Origin: Candidatus Babelota bacterium
GTDB taxonomy: Bacteria; JAGOBX01
Length of the DNA stretch: 9,014 nucleotides
Assembly (NCBI GenBank): GCA_017999075.1
Contig: JAGOBX010000116.1
Location: 1 to 9,014, forward strand
Direction of reading: 5' to 3'
A program made the translations under genes and the position numbers. Positions 6,001 through 9,014 of this stretch are shown here, piece after piece. Position 1 is the stretch's first letter, and each line of letters opens with the position of its first letter. Under the pieces are notes generated by a model. It was not told where the DNA came from and made no database searches. It saw nothing but the letters and a program-made list of their open reading frames with translations.

Positions 6001-8884
6001 TTTCATAAACAGAAGGTTTCTGCCATTTTATATTCATCAATCCGAAAGTATCTGCATCAATAAATACAGGAGCTGCAGGAGCAACAAACTCAACATTCTG
6101 GTTTGTATCTATTTCAGATGTTCTGTATGGAATCCAGTTCACAGAATATGAACTTCCGCTTAAAATATTAACCCCGAAAATTTTTGACGCAATTGATGAC
6201 GAGTCGGAAGTATAAAAATAATTATATCGGAAATCGTATTGAGTATCACAACTGTTATATACTACAGAATCAGGATATGCCAGTGAGCCACGCCAGTTAT
6301 TTCTCAAAAAAGTATCACTGTTTGAAGTGGATGAAGTTATTGTATCTGACGCAATATATAAAGCGTACATCTGGTTTGAATCAACTGTATTCTGAGAAAA
6401 ATAGTTATTGCTTGAATTTCTCAAATAAATTCCATAACCTTCTGTTCCACTATTTCCTTTTATTGTATTGTTCACAAATTCGTTATTATCTGTATAATTA
6501 GCATAAATTCCTTTACCATAATTATAGCTTATATTATTTTCAATAAAATAATTATATCTGCTTCCTATATAAAAATTTATTCCTCCAAGCGTATTATAAA
6601 CACATTGATTTTTTGACAGTGTGTTTCCATAAGAATTTGTGCTGTCAAAATAGAATGCATAATTATTATTAGAAACTAAATTTTCCGAAAATGTGTTGTA
6701 GTATGACAGTACATTGCACCCGTTCTCAAGGTTATCAATAATTTTATTGTTAGAAAATGTATTGTAAGATGAAGGACTCTGAATAGATATTCCGGTAAAA
6801 TTAAGTTTAATAATTGAATTGGTTATATTATTGTTTTTACATCCTGTTGCCAGATAAATTCCATACCAGTTATTAAACAAATAACAATTTTTTATAGTAG
6901 CCAAGTCAGAATTCTGAAAATAAAATGCTCCGCCGCTTGCCGCCCAGCTTCCGCAATAATCTACCATAACATCTTCTATAAGTGCAGAATCTACTGTTGT
7001 TTCAAAATAAATACCTCTGTAACATTCTGTAATCCGTAATTTTTTTACTGTTAAATATTTCCTGTTTTTAGCATAAATTCCATTCAATGAAGTTACTGTT
7101 GAGTCGCCTGGAGGATCAATAATAGTCAAATTCGAATCAGCTCCTATCAAAGAAATACAATCAGTATCTACGGTTATTGTTTCAGAATATGTTCCAGCAT
7201 AAATATAAACAGTATCTCCTGATCGCATTTTTGATAATGCTTTAGATATGGTCTGATACGGCGAATCTTCAGATCCGTCGTTCAATATATTATTTCCTGT
7301 ATCGCAGCTGACATACCATTTTGGCCCGCTATATTCAGGAATAACAGCAAATGTCTCAGATGCTGACCACTGAGATCTCATAAATCCGCCATCAACCGCC
7401 TGAACACTCCAATAATATGTGCCTATAGGCAAATTTTTAAATATTGCAAATGTGCAATTCTGAACATTCCCAAATAATACATTTGATACCGAATCATTTG
7501 AATCACTGTCTGATGCAGAAATCTGACAGCCCTGATATGAAGTTCCAAGCATAACATTATAAGTCATAATTTTTGAAGGCGTAGTGTCAGTTGTTACATC
7601 TGACCATTGTAATATAACGCTTGAACCGGATAAAAAATTAACTTCGTTAGGAGTTGTTAAAACCGGGGCTGCAGGTCTGATATTTGCCGGAGCCAATCCG
7701 TCATTTCGGTATAAATTTGATACCGAAATTCCTCCTGACAATCCTGTCACAAGAAAATCAAGATCTCCGTCATTATCATAGTCGCCTATATCTGAAGCTC
7801 CATATTCTATTCCCGTAATTCCAGCGCCGGCATCCGTAAATATTCCGCTTCCGTTGTTTTTATATATTTTAGCAAGAATTGTAAAGGTGTCATTCCCAGT
7901 AACCATAATATCCAGATCTCCGTCATTATCATAATCTCCTGTTTTTACTGACGCAAATGTTACTCCTAAATTAACTCCCATAGGTTCTGTAAAATTACTA
8001 AATGTCCCGGTACCATTTATATTCATATATATTATAAATCTTACATTGCCTGAGCCTTCTCCTGTCAGAACTAAATCTATATATCCGTCATTATTATAAT
8101 CGCCAGATGTTAAACAAGGATGCACCAACCCTTCATTGGCTCCCATTGGTTCATGAACATTAGTAAAAGTATTATCTCCATTATTTCTATAAATTATAAA
8201 CCTGTTCGCTAATTCATTGTCTCCGGAGATTGCTATGTCTATATCCCCGTCATTATCGTAATCAAAACATTGTATTGATGAATTTGATACTCCTGTAGTT
8301 GAACCCATAGGCTGAGTCTGAATCGTAAATGTTGAATTCCCGTTATTTTTAAAAATTATAAATCTTGCATATATTTCATCATAACCTGTAGCAGCTAAAT
8401 CTAATAAACCATCATTATCAAAATCCGCCCATTGTATCGAAGATGTGGATAATCCTGCATTAACACCCATTGGTTCATTGATGTTCGTAAATGTGTGATT
8501 TCCGTTATTTCTATAAATTATCAAACGGCTGTATGTTCCGTCATACCCTGAAAATGCCAGATCAAGATCTCCGTCATTATCATAATCCCCCCATGCTAAA
8601 GACGAATAATCGCACGCAACCAATCCTGCACTTATATCTGTAAATGTTCCGGTTCCGTCATTTCTGTATATCTTGCTGATTCTTACTCCGCTGTCAGAAC
8701 CGCTTAAAGCTATATCCAGATCTCCGTCATTATCATAATCGCCAAAAACCACAGAACTTGCACCCACATTTGCAATCGATGCGCCAATATTTGTCCAGCC
8801 TGCTTCAATTCTGCTGTTCTGACTCAATACAAAAAAATATAAAAAAAATATTATTATAAATTTAAAATTATAAATTTGTTTCAT
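1..8884 (-). CDS. Giant secreted multidomain protein: FG-GAP propeller, four beta-helix/FN3 modules, Ig-like repeats (3' end beyond window)
   Basis: One continuous frame of 2,961 codons runs from ATG 8884 to the window edge. No stop or frameshift was found when it was read codon by codon. Domains in order: signal peptide (residues 1-21), seven FG-GAP/VCBS repeats (about 30-395), FN3-like linker (404-515), then beta-helix plus FN3 four times (523-1040, 1058-1626, 1643-2272, 2290-2767), then two Ig-like repeats (2780-2961 and on). No catalytic signature was recognised. FG-GAP propellers and PbH1 helices in secreted bacterial proteins are usually linked to binding surfaces, polysaccharides or matrix, so a surface adhesin or carbohydrate-interacting role is inferred, not shown. 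The start is supported by a Shine-Dalgarno-like AGGAA eight bases upstream and by the signal peptide directly after it. The C-terminus, which would show the sorting or anchoring system, is missing. No other gene in the window is credible. Confidence 0.96.
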   Translation of the reverse strand, partial: MKQIYNFKFIIIFFLYFFVLSQNSRIEAGWTNIGASIANVGASSVVFGDYDNDGDLDIALSGSDSGVRISKIYRNDGTGTFTDISAGLVACDYSSLAWGDYDNDGDLDLAFSGYDGTYSRLIIYRNNGNHTFTNINEPMGVNAGLSTSSIQWADFDNDGLLDLAATGYDEIYARFIIFKNNGNSTFTIQTQPMGSTTGVSNSSIQCFDYDNDGDIDIAISGDNELANRFIIYRNNGDNTFTNVHEPMGANEGLVHPCLTSGDYNNDGYIDLVLTGEGSGNVRFIIYMNINGTGTFSNFTEPMGVNLGVTFASVKTGDYDNDGDLDIMVTGNDTFTILAKIYKNNGSGIFTDAGAGITGIEYGASDIGDYDNDGDLDFLVTGLSGGISVSNLYRNDGLAPANIRPAAPVLTTPNEVNFLSGSSVILQWSDVTTDTTPSKIMTYNVMLGTSYQGCQISASDSDSNDSVSNVLFGNVQNCTFAIFKNLPIGTYYWSVQAVDGGFMRSQWSASETFAVIPEYSGPKWYVSCDTGNNILNDGSEDSPYQTISKALSKMRSGDTVYIYAGTYSETITVDTDCISLIGADSNLTIIDPPGDSTVTSLNGIYAKNRKYLTVKKLRITECYRGIYFETTVDSALIEDVMVDYCGSWAASGGAFYFQNSDLATIKNCYLFNNWYGIYLATGCKNNNITNSIIKLNFTGISIQSPSSYNTFSNNKIIDNLENGCNVLSYYNTFSENLVSNNNYAFYFDSTNSYGNTLSKNQCVYNTLGGINFYIGSRYNYFIENNISYNYGKGIYANYTDNNEFVNNTIKGNSGTEGYGIYLRNSSNNYFSQNTVDSNQMYALYIASDTITSSTSNSDTFLRNNWRGSLAYPDSVVYNSCDTQYDFRYNYFYTSDSSSIASKIFGVNILSGSSYSVNWIPYRTSEIDTNQNVEFVAPAAPVFIDADTFGLMNIKWQKPSVYENGSLLSGAAPILGYRLYRTTNPVGISDWESYLIYTNNDAEDTDYVDTGITFGETYYYRIVSYNSHISGGIEYQNRSWYSDTKCLTAIFTDTSGPNNWYVNITTGDTNNSGLTEAAPKKYIRNITGWSGTGFLTTGDTINIAAGIYPETVVIGVNNIAIIGTDSSSTIIDPPGDSSVTTLYGIYANGKNNMFITNLKIKDCYSGIYFYNTDSSVIENNTIENCGNSILSGAGIDLYSSDSNIIRKNSFKNNIDAAKSDYSSSNTFSENVFEGNQEGVIVFTSDTIGVLKNTFLNSLNFGLNITNGTSCIISGNKFVDGIVAIMASNAETCIITNNLISNFNSGGLNMMKSARNDISYNTFTLNACGIYIIDTSTYNFVAENYITSNDFGILLQKSCSNTISANNVTLNQAGIKIDTSQSNIFVENECSNNTENGFLIQSSDYNSFSRNLILNNTKNGFYVYNSNGNMFFQNNIELNGWHAVYITGTSSSDIFQKNNFKTGAVYTDSMVYNASSNSLDFSYNYWTTTDSAVLSQKIKGAYSQYVNWVPYRTSAIDTFLGSDTKAPAVPVILSADSSAGGQIYLVWSKPVFDEDSSILTGISGYRLYRNIQPEADDWEQYLIFNSINSEDTDYIDTDIIIGQTYYYRVIAYDSHVTGNTVYYNRSWYSGIYTAVGAMSEYSGDVYYVSSSLGADTYNGSSGYPFRTITKALSKCVSGNTVQIAAGTYAETVVIDTDKISIIGADSSLTIIDPPGDSSVTTLYGIYANTKNNLRIENLRITDCYRGIFFDNVDSSVIARVAIDFTNNGVDYEGAIYLYNGSDSNFIFQNMTSENNVNAIVILNSDKNYISNNNLYNNISSSIWLNGSDSNYINDNICLNNLSSGITLWNSVNNIIKNNRCFNNLNKGFRLYNNSSYNILENNNSINNGDGYEISTSSNSNILQNNIADSNTGRGIEISSSSKFCTVYNNILKNNIGDGIKLISNVFNNTIDSNLVYSNKSVGIYLQSTNSNYITNNIIYDNSNNGFHCWISDSEYISGNKSYNNLRGYFVIGSNNCILINNIGKNNNSYGFDISSSENIIINNNLSSNNISSNGQGFYINSSNNIYFSQNTADSNFKYGFYISGTSSFDTFVKNNFIPSLVNPDFAVYNACDTEFDFRNNYWSTTDSAAIANKIKGTYSNKILWSPFRTTMIDTAIGADTVAPAAPSFVNADTSLFGQINLSWTKPALDENGVALGVGDSHFSGYRLYRAQSTECRDDGDTDDWEMFLIFDTNNTSDTDYTDTNIVTGETYYYRIVAYDSHITDGRQFYNRSWYSNIFNAKNIMSPEYYGPKWYVNDTSTVNDIFCISMGNNLTGNGSETFPFRSIEKALSMAKSWDTIFIDAGIYSETVVIDTDGISLIGADSTLTIIDPPGDSNITSLYGIYSEEKNNLQISNIKIIGCYYGMSFNSVNYSLINNLHLYENQTGVALIGKSYYLDVFGNWKGGPSSDNGIKNCFFFKNNQGIQVLMTSKNNLISDNIFQNNFSFGIYLNGWSDSNTVRNNIFNYSDGVALTHCSKNLIFNNISSNNKIGFYIFGSDSNILISNYSLNAANYVFFIDSSAYNYFAQNTVDSNVKYGFYIKGNSYSDIFNFNNWKGGAVNPDSAVYIAGDTYFDFRYNYWNISDSALIKKKIVGNGAVWSPFRTSVIDTAISADTVAPATPSFVSADTSLFGQINLRWTKPTFDENGISLGVGDNQLAGYRLYRVKSTECRDDGDTDDWEVFLIFDTNNTSDTDYTDTNIVAGETYYYRIISYDSHITDGRQFYNRSWYSGSYEVVLPKIISDIKIIYPSIVIHDTITQIITVSGTTANTQSGDTIVIYTFSSGDTSGIPTVNSIIYLTGINSNFSGTVSLSGLGDSIVTKLTNTSGNSYYDTINVNYYKMSSIKITYPVITDTVTQNVIVSGTTLNSLIYDTVTLYVNGVIQNISLVTGTNGSWSGTAALTKTGDIVCVKLTDRFGINAYDTI
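2..253 (-). other. Ig-like repeat 2, cut by the window edge
   Basis: Residues 2878-2961. It begins MSSIKITYPVITDTVTQNV, then V-S-G-T-T-L-N, Y-D-T-V-T-L-Y-V-N-G, W-S-G-T-A-A-L and V-C-V-K-L-T-D, ending in A-Y-D-T-I at the window edge. The same landmarks appear in repeat 1 with a period of about 98 residues. The frame stays open, so further copies or an anchoring domain probably follow. Confidence 0.75.
254..547 (-). other. Ig-like repeat 1 (bacterial Ig-like, Thr/Ser-rich)
   Basis: Residues about 2780-2877. The unit begins I-K-I-I-Y-P-S, has T-I-T-Q-I-I-T-V-S-G-T-T-A-N, then a G-D-T-I-V-I-Y strand. It ends F-S-G-T-V-S-L-S-G-L-G-D-S-I-V-T-K-L and YYDTINV. The V-S-G-T-(T/A)-x-N ... G-D-T-V-x-(L/I)-Y ... 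F-S-G-T layout is typical of bacterial Ig-like domains found in tandem in surface proteins. The exact Pfam family cannot be fixed by eye. The copy is aligned with repeat 2 by these shared motifs. Confidence 0.75.
584..922 (-). other. Fibronectin type III domain 4
   Basis: Residues about 2655-2767. It begins P-A-T-P-S-F-V-S-A-D-T, with the Trp in I-N-L-R-W-T-K-P, then G-Y-R-L-Y-R-V-K-S-T-E-C and the same acidic insertion as domain 3. It ends E-T-Y-Y-Y-R-I-I-S-Y-D-S-H and NRSWYS. Counting from the preceding helix cap, about 20 of 132 residues differ from the domain 3 unit. After it the protein leaves the helix-FN3 pattern and enters Ig-like repeats. Confidence 0.88.
585..979 (-). repeat. Direct repeat, copy 2 (helix cap plus FN3 domain 4)
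   Basis: These 395 bases align without gaps to 2070-2464, at a constant offset of 1,485 bases. A hand count gives about 45 mismatches (about 89% identity). The repeat spans the last residues of the helix cap (WSPFRT) through the NRSWYS end of FN3. Outside these limits the similarity falls off sharply. Confidence 0.9.
965..2017 (-). other. Parallel beta-helix module 4, the shortest
   Basis: Residues 2290-2640. It opens G-P-K-W-Y-V-N-D-T-S-T with a longer cap than the others (a segment with I-F-C-I-S-M-G-N-N before NGSETFPFRSIEKALS). DPPGDS is at residue 2367. The rungs are fewer than in the other modules. The cap reads FDFRYNYWNISDSALIKKK and WSPFRTSVIDT (Trp 2636). Start to cap Trp spans 346 residues. 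The W-Y-V-N-D-x-S-T opening is a form I associate with helix domains in giant secreted proteins of uncultured bacteria; that association is from memory and unverified. Confidence 0.88.
2069..2407 (-). other. Fibronectin type III domain 3
   Basis: Residues about 2160-2272. It begins P-A-A-P-S-F-V-N-A-D-T, with the Trp in I-N-L-S-W-T-K-P, then GYRLYRAQSTECRDDGDTDD before a W-E-M-F-L-I-F strand. It ends ETYYYRIVAYDSHITDGRQF and NRSWYS. The acidic insertion with a single Cys between strands is shared only with FN3 domain 4. The two domains are near copies at both protein and DNA level. Confidence 0.88.
2070..2464 (-). repeat. Direct repeat, copy 1 (helix cap plus FN3 domain 3)
   Basis: Partner of 585-979, ungapped at a 1,485-base offset. 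The conserved block is in frame and covers exactly the cap-FN3 unit. The helix rungs between the two copies are much more diverged, which points to recent duplication or gene conversion of this unit. Confidence 0.9.
2450..3958 (-). other. Parallel beta-helix module 3, the longest and most Asn-rich
   Basis: Residues 1643-2145. It starts V-Y-Y-V-S-S (Tyr in place of the Trp of the other modules), then NGSSGYPFRTITKALS and DPPGDS at residue 1709. The rungs are strikingly regular: units of about 22-24 residues built on N-x-I-x-N-N, such as NYISNNNLYNN, NYINDNICLNN and NIIKNNRCFNN. This is the classic asparagine-ladder signature of PbH1 helices. The cap contains FDFRNNYWSTTDSAAIANK and WSPFRT (Trp 2141). 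At 498 residues from start to cap Trp it is the longest helix of the four. The underlying DNA is the most AT-rich part of the gene, largely because Asn, Ile, Tyr and Ser codons dominate. Confidence 0.9.
3714..3783 (-). repeat. Short direct repeat encoding the DPPGD segment, module 3 copy
   Basis: Aligned with 5451-5520 at an offset of 1,737 bases, with about 7 mismatches over the best 68 positions. It encodes T-I-I-D-P-P-G-D-S-S-V-T-T-L-Y-G-I-Y-A-N. This is the most conserved stretch within the beta-helices. Confidence 0.8.
4007..4315 (-). other. Fibronectin type III domain 2
   Basis: Residues about 1524-1626. It begins P-A-V-P-V-I-L, with the Trp in Y-L-V-W-S-K-P, then S-G-Y-R-L-Y-R and a D-D-W-E-Q-Y-L-I-F strand. 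It ends G-Q-T-Y-Y-Y-R-V-I-A-Y-D-S-H and NRSWYS. It lacks the C-R-D-D-G-D-T-D-D insertion present in FN3 domains 3 and 4, so it is shorter and belongs to an older branch of the array. Confidence 0.86.
5193..5221. repeat. Perfect 13-bp inverted repeat inside the coding region
   Basis: The arms tcaaacacatttt (5193-5205) and aaaatgtgtttga (5209-5221) are exact reverse complements, separated by three bases (ccg). They lie within module 2, where the protein reads S-N-T-F-S-E-N-V-F-E. No T-run follows in the direction of transcription, so a terminator is unlikely. Confidence 0.85.
5451..5520 (-). repeat. Short direct repeat encoding the DPPGD segment, module 2 copy
   Basis: Partner of 3714-3783. 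The equivalent segments of modules 1 (around 7117) and 4 (around 1786) encode nearly the same peptide (DPPGDSTVTS and DPPGDSNITS) but are less alike in DNA. Modules 2 and 3 therefore look like closer relatives in this segment. Confidence 0.8.
5765..6079 (-). other. Fibronectin type III domain 1
   Basis: Residues about 936-1040. It begins P-A-A-P-V-F, with the first-strand Trp in N-I-K-W-Q-K-P, then GYRLYRTTN, then a D-W-E-S-Y-L-I-Y strand and D-T-D-Y-V-D-T. It ends G-E-T-Y-Y-Y-R-I-V-S-Y and NRSWYS. The Y-R-L-Y-R and Y-Y-Y-R-I-V strands are the usual C and F strands of bacterial FN3 domains. It sits directly after the helix cap and about 18 residues before the next helix, so it acts as a spacer or binding unit within the module. 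Confidence 0.88.
6122..7318 (-). other. Parallel beta-helix module 1 (NosD/PbH1 type)
   Basis: Residues 523-921. The module opens with K-W-Y-V-S-C and a DGSEDSPYQTISKAL segment, typical of the N-terminal cap of DUF1565/NosD-like right-handed helices. The conserved DPPGDS motif follows at residue 590. The rungs are short repeats of about 20-25 residues with N-N-x-(I/F) ladders such as NNYFSQNTVDSN and GIY turns. The C-terminal cap reads YDFRYNY, then a Ser-rich S-D-S-S segment, then WIPYRT at residues 917-922. Start to cap Trp spans 394 residues. No lyase or hydrolase catalytic residues were recognised. NosD-family similarity here means fold, not copper handling. Confidence 0.88.
7340..7675 (-). 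other. FN3-like domain that follows the FG-GAP propeller
   Basis: Residues about 404-515 start with P-A-A-P-V-L and contain an SSVILQW strand, a YNVMLGTS strand and a GTYYWSVQAVD strand before a Q-W-S-A-S end. From memory of the family, this closely resembles the FN3-like domain that commonly follows FG-GAP repeats in bacterial secreted proteins (versions reading V-T-L-S-W ... P-G-T-Y-Y-W-S-V-Q-A-I-D). It differs from the four later FN3 domains, which carry Y-R-L-Y-R and E-T-Y-Y-Y-R signatures. It probably came with the propeller as a unit and acts as a spacer to the first beta-helix. Confidence 0.8.
7700..8797 (-). other. Seven FG-GAP/VCBS repeats, predicted seven-bladed beta-propeller
   Basis: Residues about 30-395 contain seven copies of a repeat 51-55 residues long, centred on a loop of the form G-D-Y-D-N-D-G-D-L-D. 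Loop starts are near residues 48, 99, 153, 207, 261, 316 and 367. Each loop is followed by a hydrophobic strand (such as IALSG or LAFSG) and later by I-Y-R-N-(D/N)-G and a T-F-T strand. The D-x-D-x-D-G-x-x-D pattern is the calcium-binding loop of integrin-alpha-type propellers. All seven keep the first and last Asp. Copy 5 has Asn instead of Asp at the third position (DYNNDGYID), and copy 3 begins ADFDNDG. Seven is the number needed to close an integrin-like propeller, so the domain looks complete. In secreted bacterial proteins such propellers are usually binding platforms; the ligand is unknown. Confidence 0.92.
8822..8884 (-). other. Sec signal peptide of the giant protein
   Basis: Residues 1-21 begin MKQIYNFK, giving two lysines before a very hydrophobic core of Ile, Phe, Leu, Tyr and Val (about residues 9-20). 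The core ends in V-L-S, followed by the polar Q-N-S. Cleavage near Ser21 is plausible but approximate. There is no Cys at the expected lipobox position, so a lipoprotein is unlikely. The peptide predicts export across the inner membrane. Confidence 0.85.
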
Positions 8885-9014
8885 ATCATAAATTCCTGAC
8901 TTTTAAATTTTTTTTTGATAAAAATTATGCTTGTAAATATTTAATTATAATTTGAATATTTCATTTTTATTATAATCAATATTTTGACTGTCCTATTTTT
9001 TTAATCTTATACTT
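8885..9014 (-). promoter_or_regulatory. AT-rich upstream leader, probable promoter region
   Basis: This 130-base stretch contains no gene. Two TATAAT hexamers occur on the minus strand (8944-8949 and 8969-8974), about 60 and 85 bases before the start. Neither has a convincing -35 box at the right spacing. No TAnnTTTG Bacteroidota-type -7 element was seen. A run of nine A residues (minus strand, 8908-8916) lies just upstream of the ribosome binding site. A promoter somewhere here is likely, but its position is uncertain in such AT-rich DNA. Confidence 0.35.
8893..8897 (-). promoter_or_regulatory. Ribosome binding site of the giant gene
   Basis: On the minus strand the sequence reads AGGAA, then eight bases (TTTATGAT), then the ATG at 8884. 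The spacing suits a Shine-Dalgarno site and supports this start. An upstream ATG overlapping it (in TTTATGATATGA) meets a stop at once and is not used. Confidence 0.65.

Noticed and set aside
6184-6501. Plus-strand open frame of 105 codons, the longest on that strand
   Set aside because: It is antisense to helix module 1, rich in Tyr, Asn and Lys with no known motif, and no ribosome binding site was noticed. The minus-strand frame here is part of a clear domain.
965-7318. NosD-like copper-processing function for the helices
   Set aside because: The similarity is to the helix fold and Asn-ladder repeats only. There are no nitrous-oxide reductase neighbours, and four helices lie in one giant secreted protein.

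Overview
The window is almost entirely one very long minus-strand reading frame. It starts at an ATG at 8884 and runs without a stop codon to the left edge of the window. That gives at least 2,961 codons with the 3' end missing. I read the frame codon by codon and found no in-frame stop and no frameshift. The only non-coding DNA is about 130 AT-rich bases upstream of the start (8885-9014). The DNA is strongly AT-rich, with many codons ending in A or T. The protein is rich in Asn, Ser, Thr, Ile and Tyr and carries a Sec-type signal peptide. This composition and the domain set fit a bacterium that secretes or displays giant modular surface proteins. Similar proteins are common in Bacteroidota and related FCB groups, Elusimicrobiota and various uncultured candidate phyla. 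The phylum assignment is a low-confidence inference.

Layout in protein order (right to left in the window): signal peptide (8822-8884); seven FG-GAP/VCBS-type repeats forming what should be one closed seven-bladed beta-propeller (7700-8797); a fibronectin-III-like linker (7340-7675); then four successive modules. Each module is a right-handed parallel beta-helix (NosD/PbH1 type) followed by an FN3 domain. The helices are at 6122-7318, 4358-5713, 2450-3958 and 965-2017. Their FN3 partners are at 5765-6079, 4007-4315, 2069-2407 and 584-922. After the fourth module come two tandem Ig-like repeats (254-547 and 2-253), the second cut by the window edge.

The four helix modules share a common plan. 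There is a start motif around W-Y-V, a conserved D-P-P-G-D segment about 70 residues later, a variable stack of Asn-rich rungs, and a C-terminal cap ending in W-x-P-(Y/F)-R-T. The number of rungs differs greatly between modules, while the caps and FN3 domains are conserved. The last two cap-FN3 units are still about 89% identical as DNA, so this end of the gene was duplicated or homogenised recently. The most likely role is a large secreted or cell-surface adhesion or carbohydrate-interacting protein. Its exact ligand, and any anchoring or sorting domain, lie outside what this window shows.
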